Assembly (NCBI RefSeq): GCF_002205635.1
Contig: NZ_NISJ01000002.1
Location: 62,001 to 126,000 of the forward strand
DNA: 64,000 bases
Source: Sphingopyxis witflariensis
GTDB taxonomy: Bacteria; Pseudomonadota; Alphaproteobacteria; Sphingomonadales; Sphingomonadaceae
Direction: 5' to 3'
In this document: in pieces, positions 15,776 through 25,232 of the stretch
How the letters are laid out: every line of letters begins with the position of its first letter
Position numbering within the stretch: the stretch's first letter is position 1
Program-made: the position numbers and the translations under genes
Notes under the pieces: model-generated
What the model saw: the letters and a program-made list of their open reading frames with translations, nothing else
Databases searched by the model: none
What the model was told of the DNA's origin: nothing

Positions 15776-17071
15776 TCAGGCAGCCGGACGCCGGGCGTAG
15801 AAGCCGAACCCGGCGATGACCGCATAGCAGAGAGCCGGGAGCAATAGCGCTGTCGCGAGGCTCCCGGTGAGATCGGCGATCGCACCGGTTGCAAGCGGCA
15901 CCACAGCACCGCCAAAGATGGCGACATTGATAATCCCCGACCCGTCGGCAGCACGGCTGCCGAGCTTTTCGGACGCAAGGCTGAAGATCGTCGGGAACAT
16001 GATCGAATTCATCAGGCCGATTGCAAGCAAGCTATAACCCGAAACGACACCAACCGTATTGGTCGAGATCAAAATCAGGCTGATCGCTCCGACCGCGACG
16101 AAGGCAAGGAGCTTGCCGGGGCTGACCAGACGCATCAGGCCCGAACCGATGAAACGGCCGATCATGGCCCCGCCCCAATAGATGCCGATCAGCTTGCCCG
16201 CCGCCTGCTCGGGAAGCGCCATCACGCCCGGCTGCATCAGATAGCTGACGACCAGTGACCCGATCGACACTTCCGCACCGACATAAAGGAAGATGCACAG
16301 GGCACCGAAACCAAAGCGAGGACGCTTCAGCAAATCAAGGCCGGCGAGCCCGGCGCTTGCTTCGTGCCGCTCACCCTGCAGGCGATTGCGAAACAGCCAC
16401 ACCGCGCTGGCAACCACCGCCAGCGCCACGGCAATGCCCAAATAGCCATGAACGATCGCCTGGCTTTCAGCGGTGCGATAGGCATCGAGTTCGGCGCCCG
16501 AAAGCTGGTCGGCGCTGAGCGTCGCAAGGCTGCCGAGGATCAGGACCGAGCCGACGATCGGGAAAATGGTGGTGCCCAGCGAGTTAAACGCCTGCGCAAA
16601 GGTCAGGCGGCTGTGCGCCGTCTCGGGCTTTCCAAGCATGGAAATCAGCGGGTTGGATACGACCTGGACGATCACCACGCCGCTCGCCAGCACGAAAAGC
16701 GCAAACAGGAACAGGCCATAAACCGCATATTGCGAGGCCGGTATGAAGAGCAGGCAGCCGACCATCATCGTCAGCAATCCCGCGACCGCACCGCGCATAT
16801 AGCCGATTTTCTTGACCAGCTTCGCGCCCGGAATACCGATCACCAGATAGGCGGTGAAAAAGCAGAATTGTACCAGCATCGCCTGGGTATAATTGAGCGT
16901 GAAGAGCTCCTTCAGCTTCGGAATAATCACGTCGTTGAGCGACGTGATCCCGCCAAAGATGAAGAACAGCCCCATAACGAACAGGCGCAGCTCGGGCGCA
17001 TCGATATGCGTCCCGCCGCCTTTTCCAACAGCCGCATCGCCGCTGGGCGCAATCTCTGGCGCAAGTGCCAT
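15776..17071 (-). CDS. MFS sugar permease, FucP (fucose/glucose/galactose) type
   Basis: Twelve-helix symporter of 431 residues. FFIFGGITSLNDVIIPKLKELF in helix 1, the long FLVASGVVIVQVVSNPLIS-like helix 4 region and the late NSIMFPTIFSLA segment are typical of the FucP/GluP/HexP group. The start at 17071 is chosen because GGGGAGAGAGAA lies directly upstream; another in-frame ATG at 17107 has no ribosome site. It faces the alginate locus across a terminator. A sugar freed from algal material is plausible, but the substrate cannot be named. Confidence 0.88.
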   Translation of the reverse strand: MALAPEIAPSGDAAVGKGGGTHIDAPELRLFVMGLFFIFGGITSLNDVIIPKLKELFTLNYTQAMLVQFCFFTAYLVIGIPGAKLVKKIGYMRGAVAGLLTMMVGCLLFIPASQYAVYGLFLFALFVLASGVVIVQVVSNPLISMLGKPETAHSRLTFAQAFNSLGTTIFPIVGSVLILGSLATLSADQLSGAELDAYRTAESQAIVHGYLGIAVALAVVASAVWLFRNRLQGERHEASAGLAGLDLLKRPRFGFGALCIFLYVGAEVSIGSLVVSYLMQPGVMALPEQAAGKLIGIYWGGAMIGRFIGSGLMRLVSPGKLLAFVAVGAISLILISTNTVGVVSGYSLLAIGLMNSIMFPTIFSLASEKLGSRAADGSGIINVAIFGGAVVPLATGAIADLTGSLATALLLPALCYAVIAGFGFYARRPAA

Positions 17072-17119
17072 TTCTCTCTCCCCAATGATCGGCTTACGCC
17101 GTCCCATTTTGGGGTCTGA

Positions 17120-17400
17120 TCACTTTACTGCGGGCGGGCAAGACAGATTATCGCCAACGGCTTCGACATTCGTATGCAGCAAGGTCACCGCCAGCCCCTT
17201 GTCGACCATCTGGGTGCCCCCTACGCCCAGCAAGTCGGCACCCGCCTCCCCCCCCAAAGCAGCGCAGCGGCACCCAGATGGTCACACGGCCCCCTGCATG
17301 CGCGCCTGACATCATCGGAAATATCGACCGCCAAGCCCGCCCGGCTTTAGCCGAACGGCCCCGAACCAACCGCATCGACCGAGCGGACAGCGATAGAGCC
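17120..17400 (-). pseudogene. Possible decayed coding sequence with a homopolymer frameshift
   Basis: The 510 bases between the permease and methyltransferase genes hold no intact gene. On the minus strand one frame reads RVTIWVPLRCFGG up to an 8-base homopolymer (17248-17255). Shifting frame there continues as ADLLGVGGTQMVDKG and ends at the stop 17120-17122, which looks more protein-like than random. Upstream, other frames carry coherent pieces too (for example DIGPEYCSIAVGLEP around 17440). The family is not recognised and the left boundary is uncertain. The remaining bases up to 17581 show nothing further. Confidence 0.3.
17204..17283. repeat. 15-bp perfect inverted repeat in a gene-free stretch
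   Basis: GACCATCTGGGTGCC (17204-17218) recurs inverted as GGCACCCAGATGGTC (17269-17283) with a 50-base spacer that contains a run of eight C. The arms are too far apart for an ordinary terminator. Confidence 0.6.
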
Positions 17401-17581
17401 ATTGGGGCTCGAGACCGACGGCGATCGAGCAATATTCGGGACCGATGTCGCGGCCGCGCGCCATCTATCACAATGGCGGCCAATTCTATGCCGGTGTCGG
17501 GGCGAAATTCCAGCAATGGGCGCTGAGGCTGTATCCGCCCCCTGACGGGGGGCTGGTATGTCGCTTTTCGCTAGCGAAGGA

Positions 17582-18472
17582 TCAACGGCTCCAGCGCGCG
17601 AAAATCGCGGTCGGCAGTAACAGCCCCCTCGCCTCCTCGCGCACCGCCAACTCACCGCATTCAATCGTGCCCGGCAAATCAGCGAACAGCTGGTTCAGCA
17701 ACTCTCCGATCGCCAACGCCGACATGCGCACCGCATAGACGGTCAGAAACAAAGCCCGGCTGTCGGCGTCGAGCAGTTTCCGGCAATCGGCGAGCAAGGG
17801 CGCCAGCCCTTCCTCAAGCTGCCAGCGCTCACCGTCGGGACCACGACCGAATTTGGGCGGATCGAGCAGGATCGCATCATAGCGTTTTTCCCGGCGCACT
17901 TCGCGCGCGGTGAACTTGCCCGCATCGTCGACGATCCAGCGGATCGGCTTGTCGTCATGCCCCGCCAGCGCTGCATTTTCGCGCGCCTGCGAAACCGACT
18001 TTTTCGACGCATCGACATGGGTCACCGACGCCCCTGCGGCGGCGAGCGCCTGACTGCCGACGCCGGTATAGCCGAACAGGTTCAGAAACGCCGGATCGGG
18101 CTTGTCGGCGATGCGTTCGCGCAGCCAGTCCCACACCGGCGCCATGTCGGGGAAGAAGCCCAAATGGCGAAAAGGCGTGCAACTCGCGGTGAAGCGCGTC
18201 TCGCGCCAGCCGAGCGGCCAGCCCTCGGTCGGCACCGGCTTGTTATAATACCAGCGGCCGCCGCCATCATCGTCGGAGGCGGGAATAAATTCGCCATCAG
18301 CGGCGTCCCAGTCGGCCGCGGGCAGCGCGGGCGCCCACATAGCCTGCGGTTCAGGGCGGATGAAACGGAAACGGCCATAGCGTTCGAGCTTGCGCCCGCC
18401 GCCGCTGTCGACCAGCCCATAATCGTCCCACGCCTCACCGATCAGCGTCTGGATGGGCTGAAGCTCAGCCAC
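17582..18472 (-). CDS. Class I SAM-dependent RNA methyltransferase, RlmI/RlmK-like
   Basis: LNLFGYTGVGSQALAAAGA is the SAM-binding motif I, THVDASKKSV motif II, and LLDPPKFGRGPDGE the motif IV region of the 23S rRNA cytosine-C5 and guanine-N2 methyltransferase group. The N-terminal third carries a GGRWYYNKPVP segment rather than a clear PUA domain, so the exact RNA target is open. The GTG at 18472 overlaps the thrC stop by eight bases; an in-frame TTG at 18478 is an alternative. It is the last gene of the ctaC-to-thrC run. Confidence 0.85.
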   Translation of the reverse strand: MAELQPIQTLIGEAWDDYGLVDSGGGRKLERYGRFRFIRPEPQAMWAPALPAADWDAADGEFIPASDDDGGGRWYYNKPVPTEGWPLGWRETRFTASCTPFRHLGFFPDMAPVWDWLRERIADKPDPAFLNLFGYTGVGSQALAAAGASVTHVDASKKSVSQARENAALAGHDDKPIRWIVDDAGKFTAREVRREKRYDAILLDPPKFGRGPDGERWQLEEGLAPLLADCRKLLDADSRALFLTVYAVRMSALAIGELLNQLFADLPGTIECGELAVREEARGLLLPTAIFARWSR

Positions 18473-19862
18473 GGGCAACCGTCGCCAAGATATGGGCCTT
18501 CACCGCGTCATAGTCGCCGGGCAGGCGCTCGTAGCGTTCTTCGCGCTCGAACAAATTGCCAAGCCGCGCGGGCAACGGCGGCCGCACCCCGGTCGCGCGC
18601 TCGACCGCTTCACGGAACTTTGCCGGGTGCGCGGTTGCGAGCGTGACGATCGGTACGTCGGCCTCAATGTCGAGCGTGCGCGCCGCCGCGAGACCAACAG
18701 CGGTGTGCGGATCGATAATCTGGCCGCCATGTTCCTGCGCCCAGCGCAGCGCGAGCGCCATCGCGTCGCCGTCGATGCTGGCGCTGGAGAACAGCCCGCG
18801 CGAACCCGCGAGCATATCGCCGGGGATCGTCATCGCACGCTTCGCATCAAATTCACCCATCATGCTGGTGATTGCCGCGCCATCGCGGCCGGCGAGGTCG
18901 AACAGCAGGCGTTCGAAATTGCTGCTGACCTGAATATCCATGCTCGGCGTCGCGGTCGCGGTGACCGTTCCGGCGCTATAGTCGCCGCTGGTCAGCGCAC
19001 GGTGGAGGATGTCGTTGACGTTGGTCGCGACGACCAGCCGCGCAATCGGCAGCCCCATTTGCGCCGCGACATAGCCCGCGAACACATCGCCGAAATTGCC
19101 CGTGGGGACGCTGAACGCGACCTTGCGGTCGGGTCCGCCCAGCCGCACGGCGGCGTAGAAATAATAGACGACCTGCGCCATCAGCCGCGCCCAGTTGATG
19201 CTGTTCACGGCGGAGAGCGTCAGTTGATCGCGGGCTTCGGCATCGCCGAACAGCCGCTTCACCATCGCCTGTGCATCATCGAAGCTGCCGTCGATCGCGA
19301 TATTATAGACGTTGGGCGCCAGCACCGTCGTCATCTGGCGCCGCTGGACGTCGCTGACCCGGCCTTCGGGGTGGAGCATGAAGATGCGGATATGCTCGCG
19401 GCCCGCGACCGCCTCGATCGCCGCCGATCCGGTGTCGCCCGACGTTGCGCCGACGATCGTGATGTCAGTCTCACCGCCGCTCAGGAATTTCTCAAACAGC
19501 TGGCCGAGCAATTGCAGCGCGACATCCTTGAACGCCAGTGTCGGGCCATGGAAGAGTTCGAGCAGCCAGTGGCGGTGATCGAGCTGGACCAGCGGGGTCA
19601 CCGCGTCGTGCCCGAAGCGTCCATAGGCGGCCTTGCACAGCTCGCGCAGCTCATCCTCGTTCAGCGCGCCCGCGACGAAGGGCGTCATCACCCGCACCGC
19701 GGTTTCGACATAGTCGAGCCCCGCCAGTGCGCGGATCTCGTCCGCCGTCATTTTCGGCCAATGCGCCGGCACATAGAGGCCACCGTCGTTCGCCAGTCCG
19801 GCAAGCGTTGCGGCACGAAAGTCGAGGGTCGGCGCGGAGCCGCGGGTGCTGATATAATCCAT
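18465..19862 (-). CDS. thrC: Threonine synthase
   Basis: PLP enzyme that turns O-phosphohomoserine into threonine. The 465-residue length and the start MDYISTRG fit the fungal/proteobacterial class of ThrC. FHGPTLAFKDVALQ places the PLP lysine at K112, and VGATSGDTGSAAIEA is the phosphate and cofactor loop; VNSINWARLMAQ is also characteristic. It follows the SURF1 gene by 26 bases and overlaps the methyltransferase gene. Confidence 0.96.
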   Translation of the reverse strand: MDYISTRGSAPTLDFRAATLAGLANDGGLYVPAHWPKMTADEIRALAGLDYVETAVRVMTPFVAGALNEDELRELCKAAYGRFGHDAVTPLVQLDHRHWLLELFHGPTLAFKDVALQLLGQLFEKFLSGGETDITIVGATSGDTGSAAIEAVAGREHIRIFMLHPEGRVSDVQRRQMTTVLAPNVYNIAIDGSFDDAQAMVKRLFGDAEARDQLTLSAVNSINWARLMAQVVYYFYAAVRLGGPDRKVAFSVPTGNFGDVFAGYVAAQMGLPIARLVVATNVNDILHRALTSGDYSAGTVTATATPSMDIQVSSNFERLLFDLAGRDGAAITSMMGEFDAKRAMTIPGDMLAGSRGLFSSASIDGDAMALALRWAQEHGGQIIDPHTAVGLAAARTLDIEADVPIVTLATAHPAKFREAVERATGVRPPLPARLGNLFEREERYERLPGDYDAVKAHILATVARG

Positions 19863-19888
19863 GACGAAATGCGCCTAGCGGCGACAGG

Positions 19889-20533
19889 TCATGGCCGCAA
19901 GCGGCGGCGGACAGCGAGAGCGTAGATAACGAGCGCCGCGAGCGCGAACAGGAACCATTGCCCGGCATAGGCGAGGTGGTTGTTCGGCGTGTCGGCTGCG
20001 GAGGGAACCGCGCTGGCGCGCAGCCCCGGAAGCGGCTTGTCGGCGATCAGCATCGCGCGCGCGGGCGCGGCCTTACCCGTCATCCGCTCGATCAGCGTCG
20101 GCTGTTCTGGCCCCGGGACGATCGTCCCCGCCACCGTTCCACCGCTCCATTTGGGCGGCGTAAAATCGTCGGTAATGCCGACATCGACCAAGACGCCTGG
20201 CCCTTCGGCACCCGTGCGGCAGTCGGCGATCATGCGAAAGCCTGCCTGCCCCTTGGCGTCGCTGCCGCTGCGCGGATCCCAGCGCACCGGCTCGAGGCAG
20301 ACGACGCTGCTCTTGCGATAGAGCAGTGCATCGGGAACCGGCGGCAGGTCGGGATAAGCGACGGTCGCCGACATCGCCATATTGCGCTGATAGAGCGCAA
20401 TCAGCCCCTCCTTCTCGGCCTTGCGCTGCAATTGCCAGACGCCGAGCGCGATCATGATCGCGACGGCGGCGAGCACGAGAATCGTCGGGACCAATGGCCA
20501 GCGACGGGAGACGGTGGCGGCGGTTTCAGTCAT
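19889..20533 (-). CDS. SURF1-family cytochrome oxidase assembly protein
   Basis: Helps insert heme a into subunit I of the aa3 oxidase. The 214-residue protein has a first membrane helix at about 13-35, then the conserved GVWQLQRKAEKEGLI, a periplasmic domain with a Gly/Asp-rich VLVDVGITDDF segment, and a second helix near the C-terminus after YAGQWFLFA. The ATG at 20533 is chosen because GGAGG lies six bases before it and it overlaps the DUF983 stop. Its place in the cta run supports the role. Confidence 0.9.
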   Translation of the reverse strand: MTETAATVSRRWPLVPTILVLAAVAIMIALGVWQLQRKAEKEGLIALYQRNMAMSATVAYPDLPPVPDALLYRKSSVVCLEPVRWDPRSGSDAKGQAGFRMIADCRTGAEGPGVLVDVGITDDFTPPKWSGGTVAGTIVPGPEQPTLIERMTGKAAPARAMLIADKPLPGLRASAVPSAADTPNNHLAYAGQWFLFALAALVIYALAVRRRLRP

Positions 20534-20921
20534 GCTCATCCTCCACGCGGCGCCCTTCGGCGGCCTGTCGTTGATGTTCGCTGGCGAGCAGCGCCGCCTT
20601 GACGATGCGCAGCCCATAAATCACCGCCCCGACAGTCAACGGCACCCACAGCAGGATATGCACCCACAAAGGCGGCGCCAAGAGCGAATCGAGCGTCAGT
20701 GCAAGCGCGATCAGCAGCGCTCCGATGATCAGCGTCAGAAAGGCCGCAGGACCGTCGCCGACATTATATCGACCGAAATCGAGCCCGCACGCTTCGCAGC
20801 GCTCGCGAAATTGCACCGGCCCGTCGAACAGCGGCGATGAACCACATTCGGGACACAGACCAAAAAGGGCGGCACGCCAGACCGGCGGCCGCCCCTTTGG
20901 AGTCGGATCGACTTGCGTCAA
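20526..20921 (-). CDS. DUF983 family membrane protein
   Basis: 131 residues with an N-terminal zinc-ribbon-like pair of CxxC motifs (CPECG and CEACG, about 22 to 44) followed by two membrane helices (about 58-80 and 85-108). DUF983 genes commonly sit among cytochrome oxidase genes in alphaproteobacteria; the biochemical role is unknown. No ATG is available after the ctaE stop. A TTG at 20921, one base beyond that stop, gives the conserved start region, so tight translational coupling is likely. Confidence 0.85.
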   Translation of the reverse strand: MTQVDPTPKGRPPVWRAALFGLCPECGSSPLFDGPVQFRERCEACGLDFGRYNVGDGPAAFLTLIIGALLIALALTLDSLLAPPLWVHILLWVPLTVGAVIYGLRIVKAALLASEHQRQAAEGRRVEDEHD

Positions 20922-20922
20922 C

Positions 20923-21798
20923 TTAGTGCGCGGCGACAGGTGCGCCCCAGCCGCCCCAGATGTAGACGATGATGAAGAGGAACAACCACACCACGTCGAC
21001 GAAGTGCCAATACCATGCAGCGGCTTCAAAACCGAAATGCTGCTTGGGCGTGAAGTGGCCCTTATAGGTACGCACGAGGCAGACGATCAGGAAGATCGTG
21101 CCGACGAGCACATGGAAACCGTGGAAGCCGGTCGCCATATAGAAGGCAGAGCTATAATTCGTCTGACCGAACGGGAACGGCGCGTGCATATATTCATATG
21201 CCTGGATCGTCGAGAAGACGACGCCAAGAATGATCGTCAGCCACAGGCCCTTCTTCAGGCCTTCACGGTCACCGTGAATCAGCGAATGATGCGCCCAGGT
21301 GATCGTCGTGCCCGAGCAGAGCAGAATCAGCGTGTTGAGCAGCGGCAGCGTGAAGCCGTCAATGACTTCGATGCCCTTCGGCGGCCATTGCGTGATCGCC
21401 GTGGCGCCATCCTGGCCGAACAGCGACGTCACCGCGCCATCGACGACCTCGATCGGCACCGGGAACAGCGAGAAATCGAACCAGGCCCAGAACCAGCCAA
21501 CGAAGAACATGACTTCCGACGCGATAAACAGGATCATGCCGTAACGCATGTGAAGCTGAACGACCGGCGTATGGTCGCCTGCATGGGCTTCGTTGATGAC
21601 GTCCGACCACCAGCTGAAGAAGGTGCCGATCACGCCCATAAGGCCCAGGCCGAGCACCCATTTGCCGACGCCGCCGAAATAATCCGCGTGCATCGTCATC
21701 ACGAGCCCGAAGAACATCACCAGCGCAGCGACCGAGCCGAACAACGGCCAGACGCTGGGATTTACCAGGTGATAATCATGATGTTTGGCACCAGCCAT
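20923..21798 (-). CDS. ctaE: Cytochrome c oxidase subunit III
   Basis: Seven-helix subunit III of the aa3-type oxidase. WPLFGSVAALVMFFG, WAHHSLIHGDR, GFHGFHVLVGTIFL and the terminal WHFVDVVWLFLFIIVYIWGG are signature blocks, including the conserved Glu after SEVMFF. I start it at MAGAKHHDYH (21798), the family's usual N-terminus. An in-frame ATG at 21828 also has a GGGGA ribosome site and would add ten residues. Confidence 0.95.
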   Translation of the reverse strand: MAGAKHHDYHLVNPSVWPLFGSVAALVMFFGLVMTMHADYFGGVGKWVLGLGLMGVIGTFFSWWSDVINEAHAGDHTPVVQLHMRYGMILFIASEVMFFVGWFWAWFDFSLFPVPIEVVDGAVTSLFGQDGATAITQWPPKGIEVIDGFTLPLLNTLILLCSGTTITWAHHSLIHGDREGLKKGLWLTIILGVVFSTIQAYEYMHAPFPFGQTNYSSAFYMATGFHGFHVLVGTIFLIVCLVRTYKGHFTPKQHFGFEAAAWYWHFVDVVWLFLFIIVYIWGGWGAPVAAH

Positions 21799-21879
21799 GT
21801 CACTATTCCCGTTTTGCAGCCCCAGCATCGCGATTCCCCATCGCTCGCCGGTCCTTTGATTAGACTCTTGATCGCGGCC

Positions 21880-22440
21880 TTAGCTCGCCTTTTTACCCTC
21901 GTCTACAGGGTGGAAGGTGTAGCTGAGGGTGATTTCCTGAACGTCGCGCGCATCGGGGTCGTCCATGATCTTGGGATCGACAAAGAACAACACCGGCATG
22001 CGCATTTGCTGCCCTGGCTCCAACCGTTGTTCGGTGAAGCAGAAGCATTGTATCTTGGTAAAATATTTTCCCGCCTGAGTCGGCGTGACATTGAAGCTCG
22101 CGGTCCCGACTACCGGATGCGCCGAATTATTTTCAGCGATAAAGATCGCCATGTCGCGCGCGCCGATGCTCACCGTATCGCGGGGATGCTCGGGATAGAA
22201 TTTCCATGGCAATTTTGGCGACACATTCGCGTCGAACCGCACCGACATCGTTTGATTCAGAATCTCGGGCTCGGCGGCGGCCGCGACCGGATCATAACGC
22301 TGCGTCGTGCCGCCAAAGCCCGTTACACGGCAGAACAGATCGTAAAGCGGCACTGCGGCAAAGCCGACCCCGACCATCGCCAGCGCCATCGCCGAAGCGA
22401 GGCTCGCCGTCTTTGCATTGGGGGAGAGTTCAATCTTCAT
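21880..22440 (-). CDS. ctaG: Cytochrome c oxidase assembly protein CtaG/Cox11
   Basis: Delivers copper to the CuB site of subunit I. The 186-residue protein has one membrane anchor (about 12-33) and a periplasmic immunoglobulin-like domain with the copper-binding CFCFTEQ at 132-138 and the PVLFFVDP strand. The ATG at 22440 overlaps the preceding small gene by ATGA; longer upstream frames are only read-through into that gene. Confidence 0.95.
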   Translation of the reverse strand: MKIELSPNAKTASLASAMALAMVGVGFAAVPLYDLFCRVTGFGGTTQRYDPVAAAAEPEILNQTMSVRFDANVSPKLPWKFYPEHPRDTVSIGARDMAIFIAENNSAHPVVGTASFNVTPTQAGKYFTKIQCFCFTEQRLEPGQQMRMPVLFFVDPKIMDDPDARDVQEITLSYTFHPVDEGKKAS

Positions 22441-22586
22441 TGGAAAATCTGCATCTTTGCGATGGTGATCAAAAAGAAAAGGATCGCGAGCGCGCCGAGC
22501 ATCCACGCCATCATATTGGCGCGACTGCGCTGGCGACGGCGATATTCCGCCTCGTCGAACGGCTCTTGATTCGGTTCCTGGGTCAT
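22437..22586 (-). CDS. 49-residue single-helix membrane protein in the cta operon
   Basis: The frame runs from an ATG at 22586 to a TGA ending at 22437. The protein begins [15 protein letters not shown], has a basic patch RRRQRSR, then one membrane helix (about 25-43) and ends KMQIFQ. It overlaps the ctaB stop and the ctaG start by four bases each (ATGA on both sides), so it is certainly translated in the operon if they are. Small proteins of this kind (CoxF-like) lie here in other alphaproteobacteria; a role in oxidase assembly is inferred. Confidence 0.85.
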   Translation of the reverse strand: MTQEPNQEPFDEAEYRRRQRSRANMMAWMLGALAILFFLITIAKMQIFQ

Positions 22587-23494
22587 AGTGGCCACCAATG
22601 GTCGGCGACGACTGCGCCGAACAAAATGAAAAGATAAGCGATCGAATAGGCAAAGAGGCGCTTTTCAGGGCGCATCAGATCGCCCTCGCCCGTCGTCCGC
22701 GTACCGACCTGGATCGACAGCAATACGAACAGTGCCGAGAGTAATACAGCGGTCCAGCCATAAAGCGCCCCGGTGTAACCGAGCGGCCAGGGCACGATCG
22801 CCGCCGCCGCCATGATCACCGCATAAAGGAGAATCTGGCGGCGCGTCGATTTCTCGCCGGCAACGACGGGCATCATCGGGATGCCCGCAGCGGCATAATC
22901 TGACTTCACGAACAGTGCGAGCGCCCAGAAATGCGGGGGGGTCCACAGGAAGATCAACAGGAAGAGCAGCACCGGCAACGGCGCAATGCCTCCCGTCGCC
23001 GCGACCCAACCGATCAGCGGCGGGAACGCACCGGCGGCGCCGCCGATGACAATATTCTGCGGCGTGCGCGGCTTCAGCCACATCGTATAGATGAAAACAT
23101 AGAAAAGAATCGAAGCGGCCAGCAGCAACGCCGCCTGCCAGTTCGATGCAAAAAGCATCAGAAAGACCGAAAAGGCGGCCAATCCGACGCCGAATTGCAA
23201 AGCCGTCTGCGGATCGAGCCGCCCGGCGGGTAGCGGCCGATTGGCCGTCCGCTTCATCTTCGCGTCGATTCCCGCCTCATACCATTGGTTGAGCGCGCCC
23301 GACGCCCCTGCGCCCAGCGCAATCGCCAGAACCGAAGAGAATGCGAGAATCGGATGGACGTGTCCCGGCGCTGCGAGCAGACCGCACAAGGCAGTGAACA
23401 CCACCAGCGACATGACGCGCGGCTTGGTCAGCGCGAACAGGTCGCGCCAATCGGCGGGAAGCGCCGTTTCGGCATGGGTCAGGCTCTGCGCCAT
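22583..23494 (-). CDS. ctaB: Protoheme IX farnesyltransferase (heme O synthase)
   Basis: Polytopic prenyltransferase that farnesylates heme b to heme O, the precursor of heme a. The 303-residue protein begins its core with [19 protein letters not shown], then [21 protein letters not shown] (the Asp/Asn-rich allylic diphosphate site), and later [18 protein letters not shown]. The start at MAQSLTHAE (23494) follows an upstream stretch that is not conserved. A strong hairpin separates it from ctaD. Confidence 0.95.
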   Translation of the reverse strand: MAQSLTHAETALPADWRDLFALTKPRVMSLVVFTALCGLLAAPGHVHPILAFSSVLAIALGAGASGALNQWYEAGIDAKMKRTANRPLPAGRLDPQTALQFGVGLAAFSVFLMLFASNWQAALLLAASILFYVFIYTMWLKPRTPQNIVIGGAAGAFPPLIGWVAATGGIAPLPVLLFLLIFLWTPPHFWALALFVKSDYAAAGIPMMPVVAGEKSTRRQILLYAVIMAAAAIVPWPLGYTGALYGWTAVLLSALFVLLSIQVGTRTTGEGDLMRPEKRLFAYSIAYLFILFGAVVADHWWPL

Positions 23495-23517
23495 GATAAC
23501 TCCAGCCTGGTAGGAAA

Positions 23518-23545
23518 CGCCCCCTGCCAGAATTGGCAGGGGGCG
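23518..23545 (-). terminator. 12-bp perfect hairpin between ctaD and ctaB
   Basis: CGCCCCCTGCCA and TGGCAGGGGGCG pair fully around GAAT. On the minus strand it lies eight bases past the ctaD stop and is followed by TTTCC, so it may be a leaky terminator or an mRNA-stabilising stem that raises ctaC-ctaD over the assembly genes. Confidence 0.65.
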
Positions 23546-23552
23546 AAACCGA

Positions 23553-25217
23553 TCAGGCGATACGCGGCAGTTCGTTGAACTGATGGAACGGCGGCGGGCT
23601 CGACAGCGTCCATTCGAGCGTCGTCGCGCCTTCGCCCCACGGATTGTCGGCGGCCTTCTTACCGGCAACCAGCGAGTAGAGGATGTTCACGAAGAAGATC
23701 AGCACGCCGACCGCCATGATCACATAGCCATAGGACGAGATCAGGTGCCAGAAGGCATAGGCTTCGGGATAGTCGGGGTAGCGACGCGGCATGCCCTGCT
23801 GACCCAGGAAGTGCTGGGGGAAGAACAGGACGTTCACGCCGATGAAGAAGATCCAGAAGTGCAACTGCCCGAGGAACTCGTTGTACATCCGGCCCGACAT
23901 CTTCGGGAACCAGTAATAGAAGCCGGCGAAGAGCGAGAAGACCGCGCCCAGCGAAAGCACATAGTGAAAGTGCGCGACGACATAATAGGTGTCGTGCAGC
24001 GCGGTATCGACGCCGCCATTGGCGAGTACGACGCCGGTGACGCCGCCCACGGTGAACATGAAGATGAAGCCGAGCGCCCAGACCATCGGGGTCTTGAAGC
24101 TCATCGAACCGCCCCACATGGTGGCGATCCAGCTGAAGATCTTGATGCCCGTCGGGACTGCGATGACCATCGTCGCGGCGGTGAAGTACATCTTGAGGTT
24201 CACGCTCATGCCGACCGTGAACATGTGGTGGGCCCACACGATGAAGCCGACGGCGCCGATCGCGACCATGGCATAGGCCATGCCGAGATAACCGAACACC
24301 GGCTTGCGGCTGAAGGTCGAGATGATCTGGCTGACGATGCCAAATCCGGGCAGGATCATGATGTAGACTTCGGGGTGACCGAAGAACCAGAAGAGATGCT
24401 GGTAAAGCACCGGATCGCCGCCGCCCGTGGCATCATAGAAGGTCGTGCCGAAGTTACGGTCGGTCAGCAGCATGGTGATTGCGGCCGCAAGAACCGGCAG
24501 CGCGAGCAGCAGAAGGAAGGCGGTGACGAGCACCGACCACACGAACAACGGCATTTTGTGCAGGGTCATGCCCGGCGCGCGCATGTTGAAGATGGTGGTG
24601 ATGAAGTTGATCGCACCAAGGATCGACGCCGCGCCTGCAAGGTGGAGCGAGAAAATCGCCATGTCGACAGCGGGCCCAACCGAGCCGCTGGTAGACAGCG
24701 GTGCGTAGACCGTCCAGCCGGTGCCGGCACCAAGGCCGCTACCGCCAGGGACGAACATCGAACCGACCAGCATCACGAACGCAACCGCAGTGAGCCAGAA
24801 GGAAACGTTGTTCATGCGCGGGAAGGCCATGTCGGGCGCGCCGATCATCAGCGGCACGAACCAGTTGCCGAAGCCGCCGATCATCGCGGGCATGACCATG
24901 AAGAAGACCATGATCAGACCGTGGGCGGTGATCATGACGTTCCAGAAATGCTTGCCCTGAACTTCGCCCGCGCCTGCGTCAAAGAATTGGGCCCAGCCGG
25001 TCAGATACTGAACGCCGGGATGCGCCAGCTCGAGGCGCATCATCCCAGAGATCACACCGCCGACGATACCGGCAATGATCGCGAAGATCAGATAGAGGGT
25101 GCCGATGTCCTTGTGGTTCGTGGACATGAACCAGCGGACGAAAAAGCTCGGCGTATCATGGTCGTCATGCGCATGGTCGTGACCATGTGCGGGTGCAGTC
25201 GCTGCAATATCGGTCAT
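23553..25217 (-). CDS. ctaD: Cytochrome c oxidase subunit I (aa3 type)
   Basis: Catalytic subunit with heme a and the heme a3-CuB centre. 554 residues, twelve helices. HGLIMVFF carries a heme ligand His; [16 protein letters not shown] holds the His-Tyr crosslink and CuB ligand, with the Glu of the D channel nearby; [10 protein letters not shown] has two more CuB His; [13 protein letters not shown] binds both hemes. The His-rich N-terminus ([11 protein letters not shown]) is cytoplasmic. The ATG follows AAGGGGTCCGACAG. Confidence 0.97.
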   Translation of the reverse strand: MTDIAATAPAHGHDHAHDDHDTPSFFVRWFMSTNHKDIGTLYLIFAIIAGIVGGVISGMMRLELAHPGVQYLTGWAQFFDAGAGEVQGKHFWNVMITAHGLIMVFFMVMPAMIGGFGNWFVPLMIGAPDMAFPRMNNVSFWLTAVAFVMLVGSMFVPGGSGLGAGTGWTVYAPLSTSGSVGPAVDMAIFSLHLAGAASILGAINFITTIFNMRAPGMTLHKMPLFVWSVLVTAFLLLLALPVLAAAITMLLTDRNFGTTFYDATGGGDPVLYQHLFWFFGHPEVYIMILPGFGIVSQIISTFSRKPVFGYLGMAYAMVAIGAVGFIVWAHHMFTVGMSVNLKMYFTAATMVIAVPTGIKIFSWIATMWGGSMSFKTPMVWALGFIFMFTVGGVTGVVLANGGVDTALHDTYYVVAHFHYVLSLGAVFSLFAGFYYWFPKMSGRMYNEFLGQLHFWIFFIGVNVLFFPQHFLGQQGMPRRYPDYPEAYAFWHLISSYGYVIMAVGVLIFFVNILYSLVAGKKAADNPWGEGATTLEWTLSSPPPFHQFNELPRIA

Positions 25218-25232
25218 CTGTCGGACCCCTTA

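Noticed and set aside
17278-17738. Small + strand frames over the gene-free stretch and methyltransferase end
   Set aside because: They overlap the methyltransferase gene or lack start signals. Pieces such as NGGQFYAGVGAKFQQW look protein-like but no complete gene can be built.
20725-22569. 614-codon + strand frame opposite ctaE and ctaG
   Set aside because: Antisense shadow of certain oxidase genes; no recognisable motif.
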